Shown: positions 43,070-52,732, numbered from the stretch's first letter. The stretch: 64,000 nucleotides of DNA from Flavobacterium pectinovorum (GCF_006438875.1 NZ_RCZH01000003.1:372937-436936), one strand, 5' to 3'. The notes: generated by a model not told the origin, from the sequence alone. Numbers and translations are program-made.

Positions 43070-44875
43070 ATGTTTATTTGGGAAAAAGGAGAGTTAAATT
43101 CTGAACAGGAGGCTGCAATTTTTGAGGAGCAGTCTACTTTAATTATAGCATGTCCTGGAAGTGGTAAGACTAGAACCTTAACTTATAAAATAGCTTATGA
43201 ACTAGCACGTTTGAATTCAAGAAAACAATATGTCATTGCAATAACCTATACTAATGCCGCAGCTGATGAAATAAAGGATAGGATAGAATTATTAGGAGTT
43301 GACATTTCTCAATTATGGATTGGCACAATACATTCCTTTTGTAATGAGTGGATCTTACGTCCCTATTCATTATATGTTAAAGAATTAAAAAATGGATTTA
43401 AAATTTTAAATGCACATGATTCACAAAAAATAATTGAGGAACTATGTAAAAATGAAACAAATCCATCCATAACGTATTATGATTGTCAATTTATAGCAAC
43501 TATTGATGAATATAAGATTGCAAATTTAGATACTCGCAAACATGTTGCAATTGGTAATGTTTTAAGACAATATCTTAAAATTTTACGTCAAAATCATCAA
43601 TTAGATTATGAGCAAATTCTTTTCTATTCTTATCAGATCTTAAAATCAAGACCAGTAATATGTGAAGTTTTGGCCAATATATTTCCATTTATTATGATTG
43701 ACGAATACCAAGATACAAAAGATATTCAGTATCATATCATTTTTTCGATTGCTAAGGCTGGGAAAACAAAAACAAAACTTTTTATTGTTGGTGATCCGAA
43801 TCAATCAATATTCGAGACTCTTGGGGGCTATCCGATGAATAAAACAAAAATTGAAGCATTAACAAATTTGCATTTTGTTGAGCGACATTTAGAAAATAAT
43901 TATAGGTCATCGGCTTTAATTATTAAATATTTTGATTATTTTAAAACATTTCCAAATGTAATCGCTGCTAAAGGTAAGTTTTCTGATTTTCAAAGTGTGG
44001 TAACTTTTAATTATACAGTTAATTATTCATTGATCGAAGATGAGATAGCAAGGTTAATTCTTTATAATATAAATGAAAACGGGATTTCTCCTAATGAAAT
44101 CTGCATTGCTGCACCTCAATGGGTACATTTAGCTAGTTTGACGAGAAAATTAATGGTCAGATTACCAGATTACAGTTTTGACGGCCCCGGTATGGCTCCT
44201 TTTGCTCGTGACATTGATAATTTTTGGTTTAAATTATCTAGAATTGTCTTGACAGAACCTTCACCTAATATGTATATAAGAAGACTTAGATGGGCAAGGG
44301 AGATTTTAAATGAGTTAAATTCGGCTGGATTTGGTTCAGAAGAAATAACTAATAAACAACTACTAAAGATATGTAACTCTTTGAATATTAATGAGGAGGA
44401 AGGAATTTCCTATTTGGTAAAGGCGTTCGCCAGCATTATGAAGGAATTAAATGTGAAGATATCCTACTATCCATCACTTCAGGAACATTACGATTCATTT
44501 TTTGAGAGTTCTGAAAAGCGTATGAAAATGTTACTTGATGCTGGTAACGATTCGGTTAACACCATTTCTAATTTCAGAAAAGTTTTTAAGCAAAGAGAAG
44601 GCATTAAAGTTTCAACTATTCATGGTGTGAAGGGGACTGAGTACGATACTATAATTGGTTTTGGATTATTACAAAATTGGGTACCGCACTTTCAAGATGT
44701 TAATGGTATTGTAAATTCTAAAAAGATGCTATATGTTTTAGCATCAAGAGCTAGAAAACATCTTCATTTAATTTCCGAGTCAGGACGTCAAATAAATAGA
44801 TATAATCCGCACGGATTATTGCCCACATCACATCTAATTGAATATGAATTTGATTATAATGATGAGCAGATTTAA
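43070..44875 (+). CDS. gajB: GajB-like UvrD/PcrA-type helicase (Gabija)
   Basis: This 601-residue superfamily 1 helicase has Walker A ACPGSGKT at residues 27-34, motif Ia TYTNAAADEI, motif II MIDEYQDT and motif III VGDPNQSIF. Motif V reads STIHGVKGTEYDT and motif VI LYVLASRARKHL. With the upstream OLD protein it forms Gabija, in which GajB senses DNA ends and boosts GajA activity. A very strong hairpin overlaps its stop codon, ending the plus-strand defence block. A stand-alone OLD plus UvrD pair of another type is the only real alternative. Confidence 0.87.
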   Translation: MFIWEKGELNSEQEAAIFEEQSTLIIACPGSGKTRTLTYKIAYELARLNSRKQYVIAITYTNAAADEIKDRIELLGVDISQLWIGTIHSFCNEWILRPYSLYVKELKNGFKILNAHDSQKIIEELCKNETNPSITYYDCQFIATIDEYKIANLDTRKHVAIGNVLRQYLKILRQNHQLDYEQILFYSYQILKSRPVICEVLANIFPFIMIDEYQDTKDIQYHIIFSIAKAGKTKTKLFIVGDPNQSIFETLGGYPMNKTKIEALTNLHFVERHLENNYRSSALIIKYFDYFKTFPNVIAAKGKFSDFQSVVTFNYTVNYSLIEDEIARLILYNINENGISPNEICIAAPQWVHLASLTRKLMVRLPDYSFDGPGMAPFARDIDNFWFKLSRIVLTEPSPNMYIRRLRWAREILNELNSAGFGSEEITNKQLLKICNSLNINEEEGISYLVKAFASIMKELNVKISYYPSLQEHYDSFFESSEKRMKMLLDAGNDSVNTISNFRKVFKQREGIKVSTIHGVKGTEYDTIIGFGLLQNWVPHFQDVNGIVNSKKMLYVLASRARKHLHLISESGRQINRYNPHGLLPTSHLIEYEFDYNDEQI

Positions 44876-44912
44876 TAATAAAGTGTTTTTGAAAGAAAAA
44901 CACTTTATTATT
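44874..44912 (+). terminator. Strong terminator overlapping the gajB stop codon
   Basis: A 17-base perfect stem (AATAATAAAGTGTTTTT, loop GAAAG) followed by T residues. The stem starts inside the TAA stop, so the operon ends right at the coding end. Confidence 0.9.
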
Positions 44913-45005
44913 TTGTTATAAATACAATCATTATAAATCAAATAGCAATTTAAAAGGATTTGTTAATTAGCAATCAATCTAAGTTTTTACAAACTTTATA
45001 TTGTT

Positions 45006-45042
45006 AAGCGGAAAAACCGAGAGTTCTTCGGTTTTTCCGCTT
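45006..45042. terminator. Bidirectional terminator at the pcfJ 3' end
   Basis: Arms AAGCGGAAAAACCGA and TCGGTTTTTCCGCTT with a 7-base loop lie directly after the minus-strand PcfJ stop and separate the defence island from the mobilisation module. Confidence 0.8.
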
Positions 45043-46347
45043 TTAGCATCTTTTTTCTTTCTTTAATCTTGAATAGATTTGATAAAGATTTCTATTCATC
45101 AAATTCAAGATAACTTTATGATGTTTTGATTTATTATTTTTTATTCCACGACATTGGACTACTTCCATATTGGACAGGGAAACTTCTATTGTTTCAACAG
45201 GTTTGTTATCTATTCTTGCAGACAACAGAAGGGAATCTTTCTTTTTGTAATACTCATTAGTAAATACACAGTGTTTTAAGGTATCTCCCTCTTCAATAAA
45301 TTCACTCACATTTTCCAGTACGGAAATAGTTATATCTCCCTCAGAGAAGCGAAGCCCAAAAAACTGCTTTTTTTCTAGTGTATATAAGACCTGTGCCTGC
45401 TGTATTTCAGCACGCATTTTTAAAAGATATTTTTTTCTCTGCAATTCCCTTTTTTTAGCCACAAGTTTATCGTGAACTTCATGAAGATTTTCAGGGCAGA
45501 TAAGAGAAACAGAGCTGAGATCTTTTTTAAACCATCGAAGCAGGGCTATATAATCTTCCCATATCCTAAAATCTTCGATTTTATATCTGTATTTCAGGCA
45601 GGTTTTAACCGCCTGCCAATTTTCCCTTATGTGCTGTTCATGAGATATAAGATAATAAGAAAGCAGGGAGGTCTGTGAAGATTTCAAAAGAGTTTCCGTA
45701 ATAGAATCTTTTAAAAGGGAGGTAAAGAGAATCTGCGGAGTAATATTGTAAAATCCTGTTTTAAACCCGTTTCTTTTCAAAACAGGCAGTACTTTTAGCT
45801 GTGGAAAAACCTTGTAAGGATTGATTCTGTATTTCGGGGAGTTTTGAAAATCCTTAGGTCGTATTTCAAGAGGGGAGTAGTACTGCCATGCATCATAGAC
45901 ATTTGAAAAAACGTTTGTGCTAAGCGACATCGTGCGCACTTCACCTTTTGGGTTTATCCAATGTTGCATCACTTCTTTGTGAAAGTAGGTTGGAGCAGTA
46001 TTCTTTTTCATGTGCTTATGAGAGCAGATGATACGCACAACCTGATACCCTGCACAGACATCTAGTACTGCACAGTATTCAATTTCCCTGAAATGCACCT
46101 GATTGCATCCCTGCATTTTTAGCCTACCCTGACAAGCTGTACATTTTATATATTTTTCGCAGGGCTTACTTTGCGATTCAGGTTTCCATGAATGCGTGCA
46201 TTCCAAACAGTGAAATTTTCCACGAGATAAAACTCCCCATTTAAGGAAAATACTTTTTTCCGCCCAAGAGTTCATCTGCGCTGAAATGGGTTTCAGGGTA
46301 GTACTTAAATGGGATATCTCTTTCTCGCTGATGGTTTTCGGTGTCAT
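45043..46347 (-). CDS. PcfJ-like protein of a conjugative or mobilisable element
   Basis: This 434-residue protein has the N-terminal zinc-ribbon-like cysteines FHCLECTHSW and IKCTACQGRLKMQGC. The C-terminal PcfJ domain (about 325-430) contains EFIEEGDTLKHCV and KPVETIEVSL...VQCRGIKNN. PcfJ-type proteins travel with conjugative elements of Gram-positives and Bacteroidota; their function is unknown. It overlaps the PcfK-like gene by 4 bases (ATGA), forming the usual pair. Confidence 0.85.
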   Translation of the reverse strand: MTPKTISEKEISHLSTTLKPISAQMNSWAEKSIFLKWGVLSRGKFHCLECTHSWKPESQSKPCEKYIKCTACQGRLKMQGCNQVHFREIEYCAVLDVCAGYQVVRIICSHKHMKKNTAPTYFHKEVMQHWINPKGEVRTMSLSTNVFSNVYDAWQYYSPLEIRPKDFQNSPKYRINPYKVFPQLKVLPVLKRNGFKTGFYNITPQILFTSLLKDSITETLLKSSQTSLLSYYLISHEQHIRENWQAVKTCLKYRYKIEDFRIWEDYIALLRWFKKDLSSVSLICPENLHEVHDKLVAKKRELQRKKYLLKMRAEIQQAQVLYTLEKKQFFGLRFSEGDITISVLENVSEFIEEGDTLKHCVFTNEYYKKKDSLLLSARIDNKPVETIEVSLSNMEVVQCRGIKNNKSKHHKVILNLMNRNLYQIYSRLKKEKRC

Positions 46348-46727
46348 AGGTCAAAAAGTGTTAAGGTTTGCTGTGCAATAGTTTTAGGAGACTTTACCGT
46401 TTCAGTTTTCTGTACAGGAGTTTCAGAAACGACAGGAGCGGATGTGAATAAATCAGCCTTTATAAGCTGACTTACCACAGCTTTACAATTAATGGGAGCA
46501 GGTATACCGATACTGTCATCGGTGTAATATTTGACCGCCATGTCAAAGATTTCCTGATCGTCAAAGGCGCAGAAACCTGTTTTTTTGACCTCGCCAAAAA
46601 TGTAATTGATACAGTTCTCAAGGTTTTTGGATGCTTTTGTGAAGTTCTGCGCAAAGACGCTATCGTTCTGCGCAGTATCACTGAGGTATTTTTCCATGAC
46701 GGATTTAAATTGTTCTGTAGCTTTCAT
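46344..46727 (-). CDS. PcfK-like protein
   Basis: This 127-residue protein matches PcfK-like helical proteins of Bacteroidota elements (MKATEQFKSVMEKYLSDTA, FCAFDDQEIFDMAVKYYTDD). A linker rich in Thr, Val and Pro follows, ending QTLTLFDL. That tail looks like a short clamp-binding or protein-docking motif (QxxLFxL type); this is inference. It is paired with PcfJ through a 4-base overlap. Confidence 0.8.
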   Translation of the reverse strand: MKATEQFKSVMEKYLSDTAQNDSVFAQNFTKASKNLENCINYIFGEVKKTGFCAFDDQEIFDMAVKYYTDDSIGIPAPINCKAVVSQLIKADLFTSAPVVSETPVQKTETVKSPKTIAQQTLTLFDL

Positions 46728-46754
46728 AAGGGAAGATTTTAAGATTGAAAAATG

Positions 46755-47114
46755 TTATTCAAAATGGCTTCTATAGATTTCAAAACAGTATTCTTCAAAG
46801 CAGAGCCAGCACATAAAAGTGTAGTGAGGCATGCGGTGGCGGTTTTTAACAGGTTCGCCAAGAGAATCTTCGAGGTCTTCCCTGATGTTTTCCAAATCAT
46901 CAAGGTGTTCGATGTAGAATTTTTTGCAGTCCGCATGGTATATAAATTCGGATATCATACCGCTCATGCATCCGCCATTCTGCAAATCCTCTAAAAAGGA
47001 TTTGAGCTGTTCTTTTTTAGTCCCGTCATACGATCCTAGATTGGAAAGGATTATTTTATTGAATGCTTGGCAAACTTCAAACTCGGCGTATATTGATTTT
47101 TCTAAGGCTTTCAT
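46755..47114 (-). CDS. Hypothetical mobile-element protein, 119 aa
   Basis: This acidic helical protein has several Cys and aromatic residues (MSGMISEFIYHADCKKFYIE, MCWLCFEEYCFEIYRSHFE). Small proteins of this pattern accompany PcfK, PcfJ and SSB genes in Bacteroidota transfer regions, but I know no function. It lies in the same minus-strand run, 27 bases before pcfK. The overlapping plus-strand frame at 46752 looks like a shadow. Confidence 0.7.
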   Translation of the reverse strand: MKALEKSIYAEFEVCQAFNKIILSNLGSYDGTKKEQLKSFLEDLQNGGCMSGMISEFIYHADCKKFYIEHLDDLENIREDLEDSLGEPVKNRHRMPHYTFMCWLCFEEYCFEIYRSHFE

Positions 47115-47152
47115 AACTCATTTTTTAGGCTTGTACATTATTTATGGGAGTA

Positions 47153-47542
47153 TTAAAAAGGCAAATCGTCGGGTTCTTTTTCAGAATTAGTTTTAGTTCC
47201 TGTATTTACCTGTGGGGTATCCTGTTCACTTTTCGCAAATGCAAGGATTTTAATATGGCTTGTGTGAAAGGTCAGAGAGCCGTGCGCCTGCCCATCATTT
47301 CCGATATACACATTCATGCCAATGCGACCAAAGAGTTCCACTAGTGCGCCTTTTTTGAGCCACTGTGCTGATTTGGAAGAAACCCAATAGGAGCAGTTGA
47401 TGTAGGTGACAATTTTTTTCAGCTCTGTGCTGTCTTTGGGTTTATAGCTGTCGTTGACAGCTATGGTAAAGTTTACAACCTCACGGTTTTCTTTTAGTTT
47501 AAAAACTGAGGCATCTTTTACAATTCGTCCTGTAATTTCCAT
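47153..47542 (-). CDS. ssb: Single-stranded DNA-binding protein of the mobile element
   Basis: This 129-residue SSB has an OB fold of about 105 residues (MEITGRIVKDASVFKLKENR, YINCSYWVSSKSAQWLKKGA) and a disordered tail. The tail ends EPDDLPF, the acidic tip that recruits DNA-processing enzymes. It would coat the transferred strand. It is first in the minus-strand run SSB, 119-aa protein, PcfK, PcfJ, and is divergent from the xseA gene. Confidence 0.9.
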   Translation of the reverse strand: MEITGRIVKDASVFKLKENREVVNFTIAVNDSYKPKDSTELKKIVTYINCSYWVSSKSAQWLKKGALVELFGRIGMNVYIGNDGQAHGSLTFHTSHIKILAFAKSEQDTPQVNTGTKTNSEKEPDDLPF

Positions 47543-47647
47543 GACATTTGATTTTTAGTGAATACTTGTTTTAAGTTCTCTTCCACCGTTTGCGCCAAAT
47601 GAATTTTTTCAAAAGAAAAAACGGGAAAAAAGAAAGCACAAGTAAAG

Positions 47648-47750
47648 TGGCCGGATAAGGAAGCCGGAGTGCTATAAGTCCCGAAGGGCGGCGAGAGCCG
47701 TTATGCGCATGCAGGTGACGGCGGGCACTACTTTAGCTGCCCTTTTAACC
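47648..47750. other. G+C-rich structured intergenic element between ssb and xseA
   Basis: This stretch of about 100 bases is far richer in G+C than its surroundings. It contains several self-complementary runs (CCGG spaced with CCGG, CCCGAAGGG, TGCGCA, and CCGGATAAGGAAGCCGG). It lies between divergent operons. Candidates are a leader RNA, a replication or transfer site, or a binding region; no known family was recognised. Confidence 0.4.
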
Positions 47751-47843
47751 CGTTTTGAATGAAAATCAGATTATACTTTTTGAGCCTTTTTGAGATTTTC
47801 GGCTAATAGTAGTACCTTAGCTAAACACAAGAAATCGCAATCA

Positions 47844-49280
47844 ATGGAACCGCATCCCTATATCAGACTCTCAGCGCTTAATGACATGATTCATGATACG
47901 ATCAGTGCTCGTTTTGCCGGACAGCGTTTCTGGGTACTGGCCGATATCACCAATCATTCCTATAAGGCAGATAAAAAGATCCATTATTTTGAACTGGTGG
48001 AAAAAGCACAGAACGGCAATGCCATAACAGCCAAGATGATGGGTAAATCATGGGGAGGAGGAGCCGTTCGTATTGAGGAATTTGAAAAAAATACAGGACA
48101 GACCTTTACCAACAATCTGCATGTACTGGTGCAGGTGAGTGTGGATTATCACCCCTTATACGGTTTGTCTGTGAGCGTTCTGGATATCGACAGCAATTTT
48201 ATGCTGGGTATCTTAGAGCAGCAGCGAAATGCCACTCTTGAGCGTCTGGTAAAGGAAAATGATTATATCCAGAAAGTGGGGGATGGTTACTCGACGTTTA
48301 ACAGCCGGCTTAAACTTCCGGCAGTAATTCAGAGAGTGGCATTAATTTCTTCGAGCAGTTCTGCAGGGAATGAAGATTTTCGCCACACGATGCAGCATAA
48401 TGATTTTGGGTATGTTTTCCAGATAGATGATTATTATACCGTTGTGCAGGGAGATAACAACGCAAAACTATTCTTAAATAAACTTATTGAAATATATAAT
48501 ACCCGAATCCCATACGATGCTGTTGTCATTAACAGGGGCGGCGGCTCACAGTCTGATTTTCTTATTTTTGACAACTATAATATCGGGAGAGCAGTGGCCA
48601 AGTTTCCCATTCCGGTCATAACAGGTATAGGGCATCAGAAAAATATCAGTATAACCGATCTCATGGCCCATACCCACACCAAAACACCAACCAAGGCGGC
48701 AGAGTTTATTATTGCCCATAACCGAAGTTTTGAGCTGAATATTCTATCGTTACAGCAAAATATTTTAATAAAATCACAGCAGCTTTTTCATGTTCATTAC
48801 AAAGAACTCAACCAACTTAAAAACGCTATTTCCCATAATGCAAGGGAACTGTTACAGATACATCGCGAGGAACTGGCAAAAACCAACCAGCGTATAATAA
48901 GCAGTTCAAGATCGGTTTTGTACGGACATCAAAAGCAACTTATCTTAACTGCCCATCAGGTAGTGCAGAGTCCAAAAATGCTTTTACAGCAGAAAAAAAA
49001 TGCTTTAGTACATATCAAAAGTGCCATAAAGAGCTCAGCTAATGATTATCTTCGCAGAGAAAAGATCACTTTGGAGCACCACATGAAAAGTATTCAGATG
49101 ATGTCCCCTCAGAATATCCTTCGCAAAGGTTATGCGATTGTGAAGATTAATGAAAAAATAATCAGTAGTGCGGAAAACATTCAGGCTGGGCAGGAGATTG
49201 AAGTGATCCTGAAAGACGCTAAACTAAAAAGCACCGTTAAAGAAAAAATACAATACGATGGAAGAGAAACTGACCTATGA
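47844..49280 (+). CDS. xseA: Exodeoxyribonuclease VII large subunit-like
   Basis: The ATG at 47844 (MEPHPYIRLSAL) is preferred over the upstream TTG at 47790, because it begins right at the OB-fold domain. The 478-residue protein has the OB fold at about 10-125 and the catalytic domain with RGGGSQSDF and ITGIGHQKN. A long coiled-coil follows (about 300-430), then a C-terminal barrel (NILRKGYAIVKINEK). With XseB it degrades single-stranded DNA to oligonucleotides. It overlaps xseB by 23 bases. The genes are on the element next to SSB and two polymerases, and look like an element-borne copy. Confidence 0.88.
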   Translation: MEPHPYIRLSALNDMIHDTISARFAGQRFWVLADITNHSYKADKKIHYFELVEKAQNGNAITAKMMGKSWGGGAVRIEEFEKNTGQTFTNNLHVLVQVSVDYHPLYGLSVSVLDIDSNFMLGILEQQRNATLERLVKENDYIQKVGDGYSTFNSRLKLPAVIQRVALISSSSSAGNEDFRHTMQHNDFGYVFQIDDYYTVVQGDNNAKLFLNKLIEIYNTRIPYDAVVINRGGGSQSDFLIFDNYNIGRAVAKFPIPVITGIGHQKNISITDLMAHTHTKTPTKAAEFIIAHNRSFELNILSLQQNILIKSQQLFHVHYKELNQLKNAISHNARELLQIHREELAKTNQRIISSSRSVLYGHQKQLILTAHQVVQSPKMLLQQKKNALVHIKSAIKSSANDYLRREKITLEHHMKSIQMMSPQNILRKGYAIVKINEKIISSAENIQAGQEIEVILKDAKLKSTVKEKIQYDGRETDL

Positions 49281-49464
49281 GGCAGCATTAGCAGAGCTGA
49301 CGTCTATTTCGAAAGAGATAGAAAACGAAACAATCTCGGTTGATACCCTGGCTTCAAAAGTGAAAAGAGCATCAGAGCTTATTGAGTTCTGCCAGACAAA
49401 GCTTAAAGATACAGAAGAGGAAGTCAGCAAGATCATCAGTAGGATGGAAAACCCAGAAAAATAA
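49258..49464 (+). CDS. xseB: Exodeoxyribonuclease VII small subunit-like
   Basis: This 68-residue helical hairpin protein has the family pattern LTYEAALAELTSISKEIENE and LASKVKRASELIEFCQTKLK. It binds the coiled-coil of XseA in several copies. Its start lies inside the end of xseA (23-base overlap), so the two are translationally linked. It ends about 120 bases before a strong terminator. Confidence 0.9.
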   Translation: MEEKLTYEAALAELTSISKEIENETISVDTLASKVKRASELIEFCQTKLKDTEEEVSKIISRMENPEK

Positions 49465-49584
49465 ATAAAAAAGAGATATACTATCGTAATTATTTCTTCG
49501 TTATTTAGCTATATAACCCGAATACATAAGGAATACTTAACATAAAAAGTTTAAATATTCATTTATATATGCTTCTTACTTTAT

Positions 49585-49612
49585 AAGTCCCATTACATCT
49601 GTAATGGGACTT
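49585..49612 (+). terminator. Terminator after xseAB
   Basis: Perfect 12-base stem AAGTCCCATTAC / GTAATGGGACTT with loop ATCT and a T run. Confidence 0.92.
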
Positions 49613-49673
49613 TTTTATGTCATTATACTGTAGATAAAGTTTTCTTTTTATGATTTTCAAAAGACTTTATCAT

Positions 49674-52600
49674 TTATAAAATCATTTTGTTTCTAGGCAG
49701 ATTAATTTCATGTTCCTGCGGATATGGTGCCCGATGTGTCATACTAACGTCTTCACGAATCTGCTGGTGTACTTTATACTGATTATCGCCTGCATTGGAG
49801 TAACGCGGGTCAGGGATGAATGGCATTTTTTCCATTTTTATAATGGTTATCGTTGGAAAGTGATAATCAACTTCCACGTTTCCCAGCAGCAGATAACATC
49901 CGCCTCCCTGAAATGGATATTTTGCCAGACTGTCCGTAAAATGCGCTGTATCAAAAAACTCCCCTTCAGCATCTATCCAGGTGCCAAAATACATGGCTCC
50001 CATTTTAGTCGGGACATGTTTTCGGGATATCAGGTAAGCGAGCATACGTACCATTTTTTTGTGATGTTTTAATAAATCTTTAGCTAGGACATCACCTCTG
50101 AATTTAGTTTTAAGTAAATCAAAAGGAGAGCATGAGATAGGAAAACTTAATAATTCAATTTCATCAAATGCATCTTCAAATTCTGAGCGTTCCAATTTCG
50201 GAAGTTCATATTCTTTGACAGGCTCCTGAATGAGCATAAGATTTCTGTTTTCAGGTTTGAAGTTGATCAGAATCAGCCTAGCGATTACCAGCAGCTGATT
50301 TTTTGTCTTTCCGGTAAAACGGAAAGCCCCTATAAAGATCAGGATCTGAATGCCTTCAATACCAATTGAAATGCGATTGATAAAATCTTCAAGCGATTTG
50401 TAATTTCCATTTTTTTCACGCTCGTTCTGTATCATAAAAGCTGTTTTGGATTCCAGACTCTGCAGGTGCATGAAACCCAGATACACATCTGTTCCATATA
50501 ACGTTGTTTCGAACTCGCTTTTATTTACGCATGGATTATGCACACAAGCGCCTGACATTTTTACTTCATGAACGTACACTTCTGTTCTGTAAAACCCACC
50601 CTGATTGTTTATGACCGCTACCATAAATTCTACGGGATAATAAACTTTCAAATAGAGACTCTGATAACTCTCTACCGCATAAGATGCGGAATGGGCCTTG
50701 CAGAAAGAATAACCCGCGAAAGATTCAATCTGGCGGTATATTTCTTCACTTAGCCCGAGCGGATGGCCTTTTTCAGCACAGCAGGCAAAGAAATTATCTT
50801 TTACTTTTTGCAGTGCCGATTTCGAACGTCCCTTTCCTGACATTGCACGGCGCAGAATATCTCCATCAGCTGCAGGAAGTCCTCCATAATGCAGTGCAAT
50901 TTTAATTACGTCTTCCTGATAGACCATGATACCGTATGTTTCTCCCAGTTGCTGCTCAAAGACAGGGTGGAAGTATTCAAACTTATCCGGATGATTATGA
51001 CGGAAAATATATTCCTTCATCATGCCGGACTGTGCTACGCCTGGCCGTATGATGGAAGAGGCTGCAACAAGGGTTTTGTAATTATCACAATTTAAACGGC
51101 GAAGCAGCCCCCGCATATCCGGGCTTTCGATGTAGAAACAGCCGATGGTTTTACCCAGTGCTAAGAACTCATTGCACCTGGTCTCATTTTTTGAAATAGC
51201 AGTATCACGGATGTTAAGCCTGATGCCCCGGTTTTTTTCAATCAGTTTCACGCTGTCATCAATGTGCCCGATACCACGCTGGCTGAGAATATCGAATTTT
51301 TCCAGCCCAATGTCTTCTGCAATATGCATATCAAAAAGCACAATTGGAAAACCTTTAGGAGGCATTTCCAGAGGCGTATAATTGGTAATGGGTTCCTCGG
51401 AGATGAGTATACCGCAGGAATGCATACTTCTCTGGTTGGGATACTTCTCTAGAAGCATGCCATATTGCTGCACCTGTTTTACGACCTTATTTGTGGCGTG
51501 AAGTTCCATGGGGTTTTTAGCCAATGCATCGAGTTCTTCTTTTGGAAGCCCAAAAACTTTGCCTACTTCACGAAATATGGAGCGGTATTTAAATTCAACA
51601 TTTGTGCCGCAGAAAGCGACGTGCTCATATCCATAACGTGAAAAAATATACTCTAAAATCGTATCACGTTCTTTCCAGCTCCAGTCAATGTCAAAATCGG
51701 GCGGGCTTTTACGGTTGAGGTTTAAAAAACGTTCAAAATACAAGTCAAGTTCCAATGGGCAGATATCTGTAATACCCAAGCAATAGGCAATGATGCTGTT
51801 GGCACCACTGCCACGTCCGATATGAAGGAACCCTTGTGAATTACTGAAGCGTATAATATCCCAAGTAATTAAAAAGTAACCGCTGAACTCCAGCTGATCA
51901 ATTACTTTGAGTTCTTTGAACATACGGGATTTTGCTTCTGCATTATTTTTTCCATAGCGCCACTCCAAACCCTTCTTTGCCAGAGTGGTGAGCAGGTTCA
52001 TATCATCTTTTCGGTTATTGGTATAAAATTTCTTGTTTTTGGGAGTCTTAAAGTCAAATTCAAAATTGCACTGCTCGATAATTTTTTCCGTGTTTGCGAT
52101 AATTTCGGGATACTGCCCATAGCAGGATGAGATTCTTTGTATATTGACCATCACTTCTGAATCTCTGCAGAAATCCAAAGGGGTAAGTTTAGATAAAATA
52201 ACATTCAGGTCAATGGCCCGAAGAATCTTGTGCAGTTCGTATTCCTTTTTGTTTCTAAAGGTTACAGGCTGGAGGATAACCATTTTTTCCTGCCTGTTTT
52301 TCCACTCGGACAGAATGAGCTTTTGCAGCTGTTCGGGACGAATGCCGATATATTCATTTTCTTTTAAAGCGGAGGGCGCATTTTCCAAAGGATAGATGAT
52401 AAAAACATGGTCAAAATCCGGAGCAGAGAGCGGCAGAGTGGTATTGTCAAAATTATGGCGGGTCAGAAAGCGGTTCATTTCAGCCAGCCCATCTGCATTT
52501 TTAGCCAGTCCGATGTAACGCAGCTGATTTTCACTGCGGAACTCCATTCCTATAACAGGCTTGATACCTGCAATATTACAGCCTTTTATAAAATCGTAAA

Positions 52601-52730
52601 TTCCAGTTACAGTATTAATATCTGTAAGTGCCATAGCATTAACACCGCAGTTTATCGCATGCTGGATTAATTCCTCAAGGGGAATGGTGCCATATCGCAG
52701 GGAATGAAAGGAATGGCAGTTGAGGTACAT
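49674..52730 (-). CDS. DnaE-like DNA polymerase III alpha subunit (mutagenesis type)
   Basis: This 1018-residue C-family polymerase has an N-terminal PHP domain (CHSFHSLRYG, AMALTDINTVTG), the catalytic PPDFDIDW motif (Asp345, Asp347, Asp349) and GRGSGANS upstream of it. The finger, helix-hairpin-helix and OB regions follow. It is shorter than the replicative DnaE (about 1160) and comparable to DnaE2/ImuC enzymes. It starts 2 bases after the stop of the DinB gene, a translesion pair. It would extend damaged or processed DNA, for instance during transfer or after stress. Confidence 0.87.
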   Translation of the reverse strand: MYLNCHSFHSLRYGTIPLEELIQHAINCGVNAMALTDINTVTGIYDFIKGCNIAGIKPVIGMEFRSENQLRYIGLAKNADGLAEMNRFLTRHNFDNTTLPLSAPDFDHVFIIYPLENAPSALKENEYIGIRPEQLQKLILSEWKNRQEKMVILQPVTFRNKKEYELHKILRAIDLNVILSKLTPLDFCRDSEVMVNIQRISSCYGQYPEIIANTEKIIEQCNFEFDFKTPKNKKFYTNNRKDDMNLLTTLAKKGLEWRYGKNNAEAKSRMFKELKVIDQLEFSGYFLITWDIIRFSNSQGFLHIGRGSGANSIIAYCLGITDICPLELDLYFERFLNLNRKSPPDFDIDWSWKERDTILEYIFSRYGYEHVAFCGTNVEFKYRSIFREVGKVFGLPKEELDALAKNPMELHATNKVVKQVQQYGMLLEKYPNQRSMHSCGILISEEPITNYTPLEMPPKGFPIVLFDMHIAEDIGLEKFDILSQRGIGHIDDSVKLIEKNRGIRLNIRDTAISKNETRCNEFLALGKTIGCFYIESPDMRGLLRRLNCDNYKTLVAASSIIRPGVAQSGMMKEYIFRHNHPDKFEYFHPVFEQQLGETYGIMVYQEDVIKIALHYGGLPAADGDILRRAMSGKGRSKSALQKVKDNFFACCAEKGHPLGLSEEIYRQIESFAGYSFCKAHSASYAVESYQSLYLKVYYPVEFMVAVINNQGGFYRTEVYVHEVKMSGACVHNPCVNKSEFETTLYGTDVYLGFMHLQSLESKTAFMIQNEREKNGNYKSLEDFINRISIGIEGIQILIFIGAFRFTGKTKNQLLVIARLILINFKPENRNLMLIQEPVKEYELPKLERSEFEDAFDEIELLSFPISCSPFDLLKTKFRGDVLAKDLLKHHKKMVRMLAYLISRKHVPTKMGAMYFGTWIDAEGEFFDTAHFTDSLAKYPFQGGGCYLLLGNVEVDYHFPTITIIKMEKMPFIPDPRYSNAGDNQYKVHQQIREDVSMTHRAPYPQEHEINLPRNKMIL

Positions 52731-52732
52731 AA

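Noticed and set aside
46752-46994. Plus-strand 80-aa frame
   Set aside because: It is antisense to the 119-aa minus-strand gene that fits the operon and has normal codon use.
47790-47843. xseA start at TTG 47790
   Set aside because: The 18 extra residues are unlike XseA N-termini, and ATG 47844 begins exactly at the OB fold.
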